DNA of 64,000 nucleotides from Lentisphaerae bacterium ADurb.Bin082 (GCA_002070945.1 MWEG01000108.1:1-64000), one strand, 5' to 3'. Numbered from the stretch's first letter, positions 33,076 through 42,687 are shown. Notes: generated from the sequence alone by a model not told the origin. Numbers and translations: made by a program.

Positions 33076-35481
33076 GTGACTAGGCAGCAGAAATCAGCTT
33101 TGCGTGAACAGAGAGGCAGGCGTTTGACGCCAGCTGAGACCAAGCGCGGCATGATTGTGAACATTGCCGCTGGCGCTCTTGGCCAGGCGTGGGTAGCCTT
33201 GGCCCTGTCCATGCCGCTGACCATGTTTTTTGAACGGGTCGGCGCATCTGGCCTTGTCATTGGCCTGTCTGCCACGGTGCAGAACCTGGCCATGATCATG
33301 CAGATTCCTGCCGCCCTTTTTGCCGAGCGCGTCAGCAGCCGCAAGAAGTTTTGGTTTTCGATAGCTTTTCCGCATCGCCTGCTGTGGTTCATACCCGTAT
33401 TTTGGGCTTTTTTCGCTACTCCCGATCCTTCGATCGGCAGAGCTATGCTGGTGCTGGTGACGATCAGCTCGCTGATGGCCTCGGCCTGCACGGCTTCCTG
33501 GTATAGCTGGATGATGGACTTGGTTCCGGAGCGGATTCGGGGCAAGTTTTGGGCTTTGCGGCAAAGCGTCACCATGGCAGCAAACCTGGTGAGCATGGTG
33601 ATCGCCGGCTGGCTGCTGGATGCGTCCTGGGGCGGCAGGGCCCCTGGGGAGACGATGGTTGGCTTTGGGTTGGTGTTTTTACTGGCGGCGATTCTGGGCA
33701 GCACGGATATTGTTCTCCACATGGCGGTGCCAGACCCCCAGGGACCCAGTCGAAAAAGCACCGGTCGTTTTTGGCAGAGTTTGCTGGCGCCATTCCGCAA
33801 TCGCGACTTTTTGTGGGTGACGCTGGCCTTTGGCGTCTGGAATTTCAGCCTTGGCTTTTTGCGTTTCAGTGATGTCTATTTGAAACGCGAATGCGACGCC
33901 CTTTACAGTCACTTGTCAGCCCTTGCAATCAGCACTGCGATCGGCTGCGTTGTCGCCAGTTTCATCTGGAGCAAGATCATGGACAGGATCGGCCATCGCA
34001 CGGTGTGCGTGCTGATGTTCATAGCAGCTCCATTTTTTGGTCTTGGCTGGCTGCTGGCGCCGGTGGGTTCCTATCAGCTGATGTTCTTGCCTGGCCAGCC
34101 AGTCGTGCCGGGCATCATCGCGGTGATGTGCGTTGTCAACTTCCTCTCAGCGGCATTTTACTGCTGCACCGGCCTGGCGCAGATCACGCTGTGCAGCGCT
34201 ACAACCGTCAAGGAGAATCGCACGATGGCCATGGCGCTGCACTGGACGGCAGTCGGGGTGATGAGCGCAGCTGGGCCGGTTGTGGGCGGGATGGTGATGG
34301 ATGCTTTGGAAGGGGCGTCGTTTCCCTTCCGTTGTCCGTTCGGGCTGCCGTTTACCTATCACCAGCTCCTGGTGCTGATGCATATACTGGTCGGCTGGCT
34401 GATAGCCCTGCCGTTGCTGAAAAAGGTCCGCAGCCACCATCAGGAATTGCCGGTCAGCACATTTTTAGGCAATCCTCTGCGCGTGTTCGGGATGATCCAG
34501 AACATCATGCTGTTCAGCGGCGCCACCAGCGTGCAAGACCGAGCCCGCGCCATCAGCCAGGCTGGCAACCGGCGCTTGACCTATATCGTCAATGATTTGA
34601 GAGATAAGCTCGCTGACCCCTCTATGCTGGTGCGAGAGGAGACGGTGGCAGCACTGGGGCGCATCGCTACGTCTGAGGCTGTCCAGGCCCTGCTGCAAAA
34701 ATTGGCCGACCCTGATTCTGACCTTGACTCGCGAATTGTCCGCGCTTTGCGGACGTGTCGTCGTCCCGAGGTCGTCGAGGCTTTGCTGGAGAAGCTGCCA
34801 TCGGCCGACAGCGAGACCAAGCGTGAGATTGCGTTGGCTTTAGGCTGCCAGGGTGACCGCCGGGCTGCCGAGCCTTTGCTGGAATTGCTGCGTCATTCTG
34901 ACAGTGCGCAAGTCCTGGCCAGCGCTGGCGAGGCTTTAGCCAGCCTTGGTGAGATCAAGGCCGTTTATGACCTTGTTCCCCGGATGCTGGCGACTAAGAA
35001 TCCGATGTTGCGACGTTCCTTGGCCGTTGCCATCGGTGATCTGCTTGGTCGGCATGGAACGTACTATGCTCTGTTGACGCAGGAAGAGCGCGATCAAGGC
35101 GGCGAAGCTTTCTCAGGATGCCTGAAAGTTCTGCATAGTGCGACCCAGAAGCATGCTTCCGGCCGTTCCCGCGAACATGCTCAAGCCGCGCTGCGATATC
35201 TTGAGCAGTTGGAAGAAGCATACCTCGCAGGCGAACTGGCGGCGTGCGTCGGTTTGCTGCATGATCTGGCGCTCGCCATGGCCGCAGTGTGCCGCAGTCA
35301 GGACTTGAAGCTGGAGCGGGAGGCGCTCCTCGACCAGCTGGTCAGCCAGGATGAACATTTCAGCGCCGGGGTTTGGTATCTGAAGCAGTTGGCAGGCAGT
35401 GGCGTGGAACTGGAGCAGGCTTATATTCTGCTGGGTATCCATTTCCTGCGGCGCTGGGTGGAAAAGAACGCCGGCCCCTAA
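33076..35481 (+). CDS. MFS transporter fused to C-terminal HEAT repeats
   Basis: The 801-residue protein has an MFS-type membrane region (about residues 25-460; twelve helices, with a central cytoplasmic loop containing RNRDF). From about 500 to 660 it carries helical HEAT/PBS-lyase-like repeats (LRDKLADPSMLVREETVAAL, LGRIATSEAVQALLQKL, ALGCQGDRRAAEPLLELL), then more helices to the end. I favour the GTG at 33076 because AAGGGG precedes it at good spacing; longer starts from 32983 or the ATG at 33151 are possible. Cytoplasmic HEAT repeats suggest a docking or regulatory surface. The substrate is unknown, and the fusion is unusual. Confidence 0.8.
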   Translation: MTRQQKSALREQRGRRLTPAETKRGMIVNIAAGALGQAWVALALSMPLTMFFERVGASGLVIGLSATVQNLAMIMQIPAALFAERVSSRKKFWFSIAFPHRLLWFIPVFWAFFATPDPSIGRAMLVLVTISSLMASACTASWYSWMMDLVPERIRGKFWALRQSVTMAANLVSMVIAGWLLDASWGGRAPGETMVGFGLVFLLAAILGSTDIVLHMAVPDPQGPSRKSTGRFWQSLLAPFRNRDFLWVTLAFGVWNFSLGFLRFSDVYLKRECDALYSHLSALAISTAIGCVVASFIWSKIMDRIGHRTVCVLMFIAAPFFGLGWLLAPVGSYQLMFLPGQPVVPGIIAVMCVVNFLSAAFYCCTGLAQITLCSATTVKENRTMAMALHWTAVGVMSAAGPVVGGMVMDALEGASFPFRCPFGLPFTYHQLLVLMHILVGWLIALPLLKKVRSHHQELPVSTFLGNPLRVFGMIQNIMLFSGATSVQDRARAISQAGNRRLTYIVNDLRDKLADPSMLVREETVAALGRIATSEAVQALLQKLADPDSDLDSRIVRALRTCRRPEVVEALLEKLPSADSETKREIALALGCQGDRRAAEPLLELLRHSDSAQVLASAGEALASLGEIKAVYDLVPRMLATKNPMLRRSLAVAIGDLLGRHGTYYALLTQEERDQGGEAFSGCLKVLHSATQKHASGRSREHAQAALRYLEQLEEAYLAGELAACVGLLHDLALAMAAVCRSQDLKLEREALLDQLVSQDEHFSAGVWYLKQLAGSGVELEQAYILLGIHFLRRWVEKNAGP

Positions 35482-35629
35482 GCGCCAGCAGCTAAGATTT
35501 TTTCTTTGAGTGCTTGCGCCACTGGCAGAAACACGTTTCATGCATTAGATTTATTGTCTATCTCAATAGCGTTTATTCAACAACAGGAATAGAAATCAGA
35601 AAAACAGGAAGAAGAAAAAGGAGCTGCCT

Positions 35630-36394
35630 ATGTCAGGCCACAACAAATGGTCGTCCATCAAGCACAAAAAGGGCGCTGCTGACGCCAAGCGCGGGAAGAT
35701 TTTCTCTCGGATAGCCAAGGAAATCATCTTGGCGGCCAAAGAGGGAGGCGGCGATCCGGAGTTGAATGCTCGTCTGCGCTCAGCGATCGCGTCAGCCAAG
35801 GCTGCGAATATGCCTAATGACAACATCGACCGCGCCATCAAGAAGGGCACGGGCGGCGGCGAAGGCGTCCAAATGGAGACGCTCAGCTACGAAGGTTATG
35901 CAGCCGGAGGCGTTGCCGTCATCGTCAACTGCATGTCTGACAACCGCAACCGCACTGCGGCTGAAATCCGGTCTTTTTTCAACAAGTACAACTGCAGCCT
36001 GGCCAGCAGCGGGGCCGTGTCCTGGAAATTCCATCGCAAGGCGCGTTTTATCGTAGAAGGCAAGGAGGCTGACGAGGAGAAGCTGTTTGAGATTCTGCTC
36101 GATGGCGGCGCTGATGTGGAGGACATCTCGGTCGATGACGGCGTTGCGGAAATCCTCGGCGCACCGGAAGCTTTCAGCAGCATCCTGGAGATTTTGGAGA
36201 AGGCGTCGATTCCGGTGAGCGAGTCAAACATCGCCTTGATTCCTGAGAATGTGACGCTGATTGAAGACGCGGACGTCGCCCGCCAGGTGCAGAAGTTCAT
36301 CGAAGTCCTGGAAGACTATGACGACGCCCAGGAAGTGTTCACCGACATGGAAATCAGCGATGAAGTCGCTGAACAGTTGGCGGCTGACGAGTGA
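35630..36394 (+). CDS. yebC: YebC/PmpR-family protein
   Basis: The 254-residue protein begins with the family hallmark MSGHNKWSSIKHKKGAADAK and continues with AKEIILAAKEGG, PNDNIDRAIKKG and YEGYAAGGVAVIVNC across the three usual domains. YebC-family proteins bind DNA as regulators in some bacteria and help ribosomes through proline-rich stretches in others. AAGGAG lies just before the ATG. It seems to be transcribed on its own, 148 bases after the MFS-HEAT gene. Confidence 0.96.
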   Translation: MSGHNKWSSIKHKKGAADAKRGKIFSRIAKEIILAAKEGGGDPELNARLRSAIASAKAANMPNDNIDRAIKKGTGGGEGVQMETLSYEGYAAGGVAVIVNCMSDNRNRTAAEIRSFFNKYNCSLASSGAVSWKFHRKARFIVEGKEADEEKLFEILLDGGADVEDISVDDGVAEILGAPEAFSSILEILEKASIPVSESNIALIPENVTLIEDADVARQVQKFIEVLEDYDDAQEVFTDMEISDEVAEQLAADE

Positions 36395-36404
36395 TGCACT
36401 TTTT

Positions 36405-36444
36405 GGCCAGGCCTGGCTGGAGCTTAGGTTCGCCAGGCCTGGCC
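36405..36444. terminator. Large hairpin between two genes that converge
   Basis: GGCCAGGCCTGG (36405-36416) pairs perfectly with CCAGGCCTGGCC (36433-36444) around a 16-base loop. It lies in the 58-base gap where yebC (plus) and the substrate-binding protein gene (minus) meet, so it may stop both transcripts. T runs are weak: TTTTT precedes it on the plus strand, which would serve the minus transcript as AAAAA, not U. Confidence 0.6.
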
Positions 36445-36452
36445 TTGTCGCC

Positions 36453-37424
36453 TCAGTAGATGGAGTCAGGGAAATAGAATTCCTTGGCGTTTTCCGGCGT
36501 GATAATCTCGGCCGGCATGATGTGGGTTTTCTGCCCCTCCGGGATTTCGCGGCGCAGGCCCTTGACTGCGAAATCGACGGCGGTGGAGATCATGGCGGGC
36601 GGGTAGGTGACGTTGAAGGGGATGGCCGGGTCGCGGTCTAAAATCATTTTGACGATGGCCTTGCTGCCCGCGCCGCCAATGAAGTACTTGATGTCCTTGC
36701 GTCCGGATTCCGTGTATGCTTTCAAGGCGCCGAGCAGGACATCGTCGTCGCCAGTCCAGACAGCGTCAATGGACGGGTATTTCTGCAGGAAGTTCTCCAT
36801 CAGGCGGAGGCCCTTTTCGGGGTCCCAGTAGGCGGCCTGGGAGTCAAGCACCTCGATGCCGGGGTGTTTTTTGATGACTTCCATGAAGGCGTTGACGCGG
36901 TCGCTGTTGACCGGGCAGGGGATGCCTTCCATGACTACGATTTTGCCTTTGCCGCCGAGCTGCTTGGCCAAGGCTTCGCCGCAGGCACGTCCAAAGCCGG
37001 GATTGTCGCCGGCTACGAAGAAGTCGTGGATTGGCTTGTCCAAGCCGCGGTCAACCACCACGAGATAGACGCCCTGGCTGGAGGCCTGTTCGCAGACTTT
37101 GGTCAGCGGGCCAGGTTCGTGGGGCAGGATGACCAGTGCGTCAATGCCTTGGACCAGGAGGTTTTCGACTTTGTCGACCTGTTCGCTGGAATCCCTGGCC
37201 GTAGACAGGATGACGCGGATATTCTTGTCTTCGGCTTCCCATTTTTTCTTGGCTTGTTCGGCCCACCAGACGACGCCCCCAGTCCAGCCGTGGTCCATGC
37301 CAGGGATAGAGATGCCGATGGTTACTGTGGCTTGGTCAGCGGCTGGTTGTTTTTTGCAGGCGGCAGCGCCTGCGAGGAGGAGGACGAGGGCCAGGCGGCC
37401 CAGGCGGCGGATGGATGTGGTCAT
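36453..37424 (-). CDS. Sugar ABC transporter substrate-binding lipoprotein (RbsB type)
   Basis: The 323-residue protein starts at 37424 (AGGAG upstream) with a lipoprotein signal whose cysteine is residue 23 (LAGAAACKK). The rest is a type-1 periplasmic-binding fold of the ribose/galactose group, with VTIGISIPGMDHGWTGG, a DALVILPHEP segment and GDNPGFGRACGEAL. It binds a sugar and delivers it to the permease at 37487. It is the last gene of the minus-strand transport set, 62 bases after the permease. Confidence 0.92.
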   Translation of the reverse strand: MTTSIRRLGRLALVLLLAGAAACKKQPAADQATVTIGISIPGMDHGWTGGVVWWAEQAKKKWEAEDKNIRVILSTARDSSEQVDKVENLLVQGIDALVILPHEPGPLTKVCEQASSQGVYLVVVDRGLDKPIHDFFVAGDNPGFGRACGEALAKQLGGKGKIVVMEGIPCPVNSDRVNAFMEVIKKHPGIEVLDSQAAYWDPEKGLRLMENFLQKYPSIDAVWTGDDDVLLGALKAYTESGRKDIKYFIGGAGSKAIVKMILDRDPAIPFNVTYPPAMISTAVDFAVKGLRREIPEGQKTHIMPAEIITPENAKEFYFPDSIY

Positions 37425-37486
37425 AGCGTGGCTCCTGATGGAATGATGGGTTGGGAAATCAAACCGGGAATGGATTATGACGATGC

Positions 37487-38470
37487 TCAGGCTTGTTGGT
37501 TTTGCGGCCGTTGCAACAGGACAGCGATGATGATAACGGCGCCTTTGACAGCACCCTGTAGATATACGGAAACGCCCCACATGTCCAGGATATTGGCGAT
37601 GATGCCAAGGATGAGGATTCCAGCCAGGGTGCCGGTCATGGAACCGCGGCCGCCGGCCATGGAAGCGCCGCCGATGATGACGGCGGCAATGGCGTCCAGC
37701 TCGTAAGCGTTGCCGGCTGTGCTGGAACTGATCGAGCCGAGGCGGCCACCGAGCAGAAAGGCACTTACGCCAGCCAATAGCCCGATGAAGACGTAGGTGA
37801 TAAAGGTGACTTTTCCGGTGTTAATGGCGGCATAGCGGGCAACGCGCTGGTTGGAGCCGACCGCGCAGATGTGACGGCCCAGTTTAGTGCAGGTCATCAG
37901 CACGGCGCCAAGGGCGGTGAGCAGGAGAAGAATCCAGGCGGGCAGGGGAACGCCGCCGATGACAGCGCCGCCGACCTGCATAAAGACGTCGTGGCGGGCT
38001 GTGGTGAGGCCGGCGCCGGCTAAGTACAGGCTGAGGGAGCGGAAGATCGACAGCGTTCCCAAGGTGGCGATGAATGGCGGCAGTCGGCCGATGGTGACGA
38101 GTGCGCCATTGACAGCGCCCCCTGCCGTACCGGTCAGCAGCATAACGGCGATGGCAACGGCCAGGCCAGCGGCAGGGGTGTCACAAGCATTCATCGCCAT
38201 GATGCCGACCGTGCCGGCAAAAGCCAGCAGAGCGCCAACCGAGAGGTCAATGCCGCCGCCGATGATGACGGCGGTCATGCCAAGGGCGATGATCCCGCTG
38301 TAAGAGACCTGGCGGGTGATGTTGAGCAAGTTCTGCGGTCGCCGGAAGGCCGGGCTGGAGACAGCGCAGACCAGCAGGAGAAGCACCAAGGCCAGATAGG
38401 GACCTTGCGAAGCAGCCAGACGGCGCAAACGATGGAACAATTGATTTTGGCTGGATGGGGTCATGGTCAT
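37487..38470 (-). CDS. Sugar ABC transporter permease (RbsC type)
   Basis: The 327-residue membrane protein has about nine to ten helices and the RbsC/BPD_transp_2 signature ALGMTAVIIGGGIDLSVGAL, with AAVIIGGASMAGGRGSMTGT later. It forms the membrane channel for the lipoprotein at 36453 and the ATPase at 38473. Only two bases separate it from the ATPase stop, so the two are surely cotranscribed. Two ATGs (38470 and 38464) are possible starts. Confidence 0.94.
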   Translation of the reverse strand: MTMTPSSQNQLFHRLRRLAASQGPYLALVLLLLVCAVSSPAFRRPQNLLNITRQVSYSGIIALGMTAVIIGGGIDLSVGALLAFAGTVGIMAMNACDTPAAGLAVAIAVMLLTGTAGGAVNGALVTIGRLPPFIATLGTLSIFRSLSLYLAGAGLTTARHDVFMQVGGAVIGGVPLPAWILLLLTALGAVLMTCTKLGRHICAVGSNQRVARYAAINTGKVTFITYVFIGLLAGVSAFLLGGRLGSISSSTAGNAYELDAIAAVIIGGASMAGGRGSMTGTLAGILILGIIANILDMWGVSVYLQGAVKGAVIIIAVLLQRPQNQQA

Positions 38471-38472
38471 GA

Positions 38473-39981
38473 CTATGCTTTCACGCCGGTGGCCAAGTAC
38501 ATGATTTCCTCTTCAGTGATGTGGCCGTCTTCCAGAAAGCCGGCGATGCGGCCGCTGCGCATCACCGCGACGCGCCTGCACAGGCCGATGACTTCCTCCA
38601 AATCAGAGGAAATGAAAATGCCAGACAAGCCCTGGTCGAGCAAATCATGGATAATCCGATAGACGTCGGTCTTGGCCTTGATGTCAATGCCTCGCGTTGG
38701 CTCGTCAAAAAGGAAGATTTTGGGTGTGTGGTCAAGACCTTTGGCGATGGCGGCCTTTTGCTGGTTGCCGCCGCTGAGTTGACGCAGCGGCGTTTGGGTG
38801 GAGGCGGTTTTGATGGCGAGCCGACGGATGAAATGCTCGGCTCGGTGCTGTTCTTCGCGGCGTGAAATGAATGGATGGCAGTAGCGCGCCAGGGAGGTGA
38901 GGGTGATATTGGCGGTGAGGGCGAAATCGGTCAGGATGCCAGCGCCTTGGCGGTCTTCGGATAAATAAGCGATGCCGGCCTGGACAGCGTCGGCCGGTGA
39001 ATGCAGCCTGACGCTGCGTCCGAACAGGCGGAGTGTTCCGCTCGAAGGGCGGCGAAGACCGTAGAGCGTCTCGGCCAGCTCCGTGCGCCCAGCGCCGACC
39101 AGTCCGGCCAAGCCGAGCAATTCGCCCTGTCGGAGCGTGAAGGAGATGTCGTGCAATAAGCCAGGAACCGACATGTTTTCGACTTCCAGGACCGGTGCTG
39201 CCTCGGCTGCTGGCACTGCTGGCAACTCTGGGAACAGCTGGTTCAGCTCCCGCCCCACCATGCGTCGAGCCATATCGGCCTCGGTGAGTTCAGAAGTCAG
39301 CGCTTGGGCGACCAATTCGCCGTCGCGGAGGATAGCGACCTCAGAGCTGATGGCGCGGACTTCGTGCAGTTTGTGGGAGACAAAGATAATGGCCGTGCCT
39401 TGCTGGCTGAGTTGATGCAGAAGCTCGAAAAGCGCCTTGACCTCGCGTTGGTTGAGTACGGTGGTCGGTTCGTCCATGATCAAAACACGGCAGGGCGTAG
39501 TCAGCGCCTTGGCGATTTCGACGAATTGCTTTTCCGCGACGCTGAGCGCACCGACACGCTGGGTCGGTTCGAGCGCGACGTTGAGCCGGTTCAGTATGGC
39601 TTGGGTCTGGGCTGCCATCTCTTGACGGCGAAGCAGCCCGAATCCCGAAGTCAATTCCTGGCCTAAGAAGATGTTTTCCGCGACAGTGAGGTCATTGACC
39701 AGGTTGAATTCCTGCGGCACGGTGACGATGCCGCAGGCGATCGCGCCTGCCACGGTCAACGAGCGGCAGGGCTTGCCGTCAAAATAAACCGTCCCGGTCG
39801 TCGGCGCTGTCATGCCGTTGAGGCATTTGATGAGGGTGGACTTGCCAGCGCCGTTTTCGCCGATCAGGCCGAGGATGGCGCCTGGACGCAGGCGCAGGTC
39901 GATCTCGCGCAGAACTGGAACAGCGCCGTAAGTCTTGCCTATGCCCTGGGTGGCGATGATGGTGTCAGAGACGCTCAACAT
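38473..39981 (-). CDS. Sugar ABC transporter ATPase (RbsA type, two domains)
   Basis: The 502-residue protein contains two ATPase domains. The first has Walker A GENGAGKST, a signature ALSVAEKQFVEIAKAL and Walker B VLIMDEPTTVL. The second has a degenerate Walker A (GLVGAGRTEL), signature LSGGNQQKAAIAKGL and Walker B IFLFDEPTRGIDI. That asymmetry is standard for the carbohydrate-uptake-2 family. I start at the ATG at 39981; a TTG at 39990 is also open. It drives the permease encoded 2 bases on. Confidence 0.95.
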   Translation of the reverse strand: MLSVSDTIIATQGIGKTYGAVPVLREIDLRLRPGAILGLIGENGAGKSTLIKCLNGMTAPTTGTVYFDGKPCRSLTVAGAIACGIVTVPQEFNLVNDLTVAENIFLGQELTSGFGLLRRQEMAAQTQAILNRLNVALEPTQRVGALSVAEKQFVEIAKALTTPCRVLIMDEPTTVLNQREVKALFELLHQLSQQGTAIIFVSHKLHEVRAISSEVAILRDGELVAQALTSELTEADMARRMVGRELNQLFPELPAVPAAEAAPVLEVENMSVPGLLHDISFTLRQGELLGLAGLVGAGRTELAETLYGLRRPSSGTLRLFGRSVRLHSPADAVQAGIAYLSEDRQGAGILTDFALTANITLTSLARYCHPFISRREEQHRAEHFIRRLAIKTASTQTPLRQLSGGNQQKAAIAKGLDHTPKIFLFDEPTRGIDIKAKTDVYRIIHDLLDQGLSGIFISSDLEEVIGLCRRVAVMRSGRIAGFLEDGHITEEEIMYLATGVKA

Positions 39982-40087
39982 GGATGGCAAGGTAGTAACG
40001 TGGACGGTCTCGGCCGAGCATTTTCAGCCCGGCGCGAGACCGTTCAGGGGGCAGAGGACGGCACCAGGCTTGGCCTGGCGGCCGGGA

Positions 40088-40837
40088 TCACGGTTTGCGT
40101 TTGAGCAGGGAGGCTGATGCATCATCCAGGAAAGTATGGCAGTCAGGATGGGTCATCAGAATGGAGGCAGGGCACATATTGGTCAGCGGGCCTTCGAGGG
40201 CGTTTTTGACCGCCTCGGCCTTGCGCAGATCCGGCACCACGTTGACGATGGCAGCGCTGCTCATGATCTGCGGAACGCTCATGGTGAGGGCGCGCTTGGG
40301 CACGGCGTCCAGGGTGGGGAACCAGCCTTCGCCGAGTTGCTGGCGACGGCATGCCTCATCCAGGGTGATGACCAGGAACGGGTCCTCGGCGTCGAAATCG
40401 GCCGGCGGGTCATTGAAGGCGATGTGGCCGTTTTCGCCGATGCCGATGAAAGCGAGGTCTAGCGGATGCTGCTTGAGGGCTTTCCCCAGGTCGGCAATGA
40501 CTTTCTTCAGGTCTGGGGCATTGCCGTCAACCGGGAAGAAGTTGGCTGGCGGGCTAGGCAGGCGGTCGATCAGGCGCTTGCGCAGGTTGTAGCGGAAGCC
40601 GGCCGGATGGTCGGCTGGCAGGCCGATGTACTCATCCAAGTGGAAGATGGTGATTTTGGACCAGTCAATGCCAGGTTCGGCGATTAGGGCGTCCTGCAAT
40701 TCGAATTGACTGGCGGCCGTGGCGACGACCAGGTTCGCACTGCCTTTGGCGGCCAGAGCGCGGCGGATGTAGCCAGCGCCGGTCGCGGCCGCGGCCTTGC
40801 CTAGACTGACCTTGTCGGAGAAGATTTTGACGTGCAT
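40088..40837 (-). CDS. nagB: Glucosamine-6-phosphate deaminase-type protein
   Basis: The 249-residue protein shows the NagB signature segments FHLDEYIGLPADH and FIGIGENGHIAFNDP. NagB converts glucosamine-6-phosphate to fructose-6-phosphate and ammonia, linking amino-sugar use to glycolysis. The end (DDASASLLKRK) is a little unlike Escherichia coli NagB, so a related amino-sugar phosphate isomerase is possible. AGGAA lies before the ATG. It sits between the altronate-dehydratase-like gene (69 bases) and the ABC ATPase. Confidence 0.88.
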   Translation of the reverse strand: MHVKIFSDKVSLGKAAAATGAGYIRRALAAKGSANLVVATAASQFELQDALIAEPGIDWSKITIFHLDEYIGLPADHPAGFRYNLRKRLIDRLPSPPANFFPVDGNAPDLKKVIADLGKALKQHPLDLAFIGIGENGHIAFNDPPADFDAEDPFLVITLDEACRRQQLGEGWFPTLDAVPKRALTMSVPQIMSSAAIVNVVPDLRKAEAVKNALEGPLTNMCPASILMTHPDCHTFLDDASASLLKRKP

Positions 40838-40906
40838 GGTGCTGTTCCTGTGGTGGAAAGGTTGGGGTTGAGGGGAAGGACGTAGGATGGGTTAGTTGTT
40901 GTTGGT

Positions 40907-42385
40907 TTATAGGGTGACGCCATCCTTGAAGATGGCGATTTCTTCGTGGCCGTGGATTTCATTGCGGGCGACCTGGCCCGAGGCGGTGTCAAGGACGAGT
41001 TGGAAAAAGGTTTGGTCAATGGCATCGCGGTCAGCGTGTTCTTCTAAGACGCGACCGGCATCGAAGTCAATCCAATGCGGCTTGCGCCTAGCCAGTTCGG
41101 TGTTGGTGGCGATTTTTAGGGTCGGGACAACGCCTCCAAAGGGGGTGCCGCGGCCGGTGGTGAACAAGACCAGGTGTGCGCCAGCAGCTGAGAGCAGGGT
41201 GGTGGCGACCATGTCGTTGCCTGGGCCGGAAAGCAGGTTGAGGCCGCGGCGGCTCGGCGGCTCGGCGGCGCCAAGCACGTCAACGACGTTGGTGCTGCCG
41301 CCTTTCTGGGTGCAGCCGAGGGACTTGTCCTCTAAGGTGGAGATGCCGCCGGCCTTGTTGCCAGGCGAGGGGTTTTCGTAGATGACCTGGCCGTGCCGGG
41401 TGAAGTAGTTCTTGAAGTCGTTGATCATGGCCACGCATTTTTGGAAGACTTCAGCTGTCTCGCAGCGTTGCATCAAAAGCGTCTCGGCGCCGAACATCTC
41501 CGGGACTTCGCCAAGGAGGGAGGTGCCACCCAAGGCGACGAGCCGGTCGGAAAAGCGTCCGAGCAGGGGATTGGCGGTGATGCCGCTCAAGCCGTCCGAG
41601 CCGCCGCATTTGAGGCCGATGACCAGCTCAGAAGCAGGGATGGGCTCGCGGCGGTCGTTGGCAGCGGCGGCAGCCAAGTCATGCAACGCCTGTAAACCGA
41701 CTGCGAAGTCGTCGTCCTCCTCCTGGGCGACCAGGAAGCGCCGGCGCTGGGGATCGCCTGCACCGACTAATTCGCGGAATGATTCGACGGTGTTGTTTTC
41801 GCAGCCCAGTCCCAGCACCAGGACGCCAGCCGCGTTGGGGTGGCGGACATGGGCGGCGAGAATGGCGCGGGTTGTCTCATGGTCGTCCCCGAGCTGTGAG
41901 CAGCCGTAGGGATGAGTCAGGGCTATGGCGCGGTCTATGGCCGCAGCTGGCTTCTGCCGGTTGAAGGCTGCAGCTAAGCCCTCGGCCAGCTTGTTGATGC
42001 AGCCGACGGTCGGCACAATGAACAGATGGTTGCGGATGCCGACCTGGCCGTCAGTGCGCCGATAGCCTTGGAAGAAGGCTTCAGGAAAGTCCGGTAGGGC
42101 GACGGGCGCGGGCGGGCCGTCATAATGGTATTCGACAATGCCGCTCAGCCTGGTTTTGAGATTGTGGGAATGGACGTGTTCGCCAGGCGCTATGGCCGCG
42201 CTGGCACTGCCGATGGGCAGGCCGTACTTGATGACCAGGCCGCCGACCGGAATGGCGCTGATGGCGAATTTGTGGCCGCGTGGAATGGCGTCACGCAGTT
42301 TGAGGCCAGCGATGGCTTCACCAGCAGCGAGGTCCTGCAAGGCGATGGCGACGTTGTCCTGATGAGTGATTTGAATATGGCGCAT
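40907..42385 (-). CDS. Altronate dehydratase-family (UxaA-like) enzyme
   Basis: The 492-residue protein has an N-terminal SAF-type domain (about 1-95, with the characteristic IPRGHKFA) and the large C-terminal UxaA domain. The latter contains LTHPYGCSQLGDD, LVLGLGCENN, GLKCGGSDGLSGITANP and GPGNDMV, including the cysteines that hold its metal. The family dehydrates altronate, galactarate or related sugar acids to 2-keto-3-deoxy products. It heads the minus-strand set with nagB and the ABC importer. The substrate could be an amino- or uronic-sugar derivative. Confidence 0.9.
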   Translation of the reverse strand: MRHIQITHQDNVAIALQDLAAGEAIAGLKLRDAIPRGHKFAISAIPVGGLVIKYGLPIGSASAAIAPGEHVHSHNLKTRLSGIVEYHYDGPPAPVALPDFPEAFFQGYRRTDGQVGIRNHLFIVPTVGCINKLAEGLAAAFNRQKPAAAIDRAIALTHPYGCSQLGDDHETTRAILAAHVRHPNAAGVLVLGLGCENNTVESFRELVGAGDPQRRRFLVAQEEDDDFAVGLQALHDLAAAAANDRREPIPASELVIGLKCGGSDGLSGITANPLLGRFSDRLVALGGTSLLGEVPEMFGAETLLMQRCETAEVFQKCVAMINDFKNYFTRHGQVIYENPSPGNKAGGISTLEDKSLGCTQKGGSTNVVDVLGAAEPPSRRGLNLLSGPGNDMVATTLLSAAGAHLVLFTTGRGTPFGGVVPTLKIATNTELARRKPHWIDFDAGRVLEEHADRDAIDQTFFQLVLDTASGQVARNEIHGHEEIAIFKDGVTL

Positions 42386-42556
42386 TATGCGTTTTGCCTA
42401 TGGCGGGTTGCAGGTATGCAAGACCATGCGCTAAGGAAGACCCAAAATATTAGCCAGGGCTTTTCGGATGACCTCTGGCAAGGAAACGAATGCCTGGATT
42501 GGAATTGCGCGGCTGCTTGGCGACGACTGCGCGAAGGATTCGCCTACGTAAGATAT

Positions 42557-42584
42557 AGTATATTCCCGCATAGCTGAAAATCAA
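42557..42584 (-). promoter_or_regulatory. Candidate promoter of the uxaA-nagB-ABC set
   Basis: On the minus strand, TTGATT (42584-42579) and TATACT (42562-42557) are 16 bp apart, about 170 bases upstream of the first gene. The long leader makes this less certain. Confidence 0.4.
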
Positions 42585-42687
42585 TCCAGAAAAGCCTGCG
42601 GCAAGCAGAAAAATGTATCAGGCGGCTACGGATATGCGGAGTTCAGGCGCGGGACTTTTTTTAGGAGCGGGGAGCGAGAAGCTGCTG

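Noticed and set aside
32298-33800. 500-residue minus-strand open frame
   Set aside because: Covers parts of proB and the MFS-HEAT gene in reverse; low-complexity composition.
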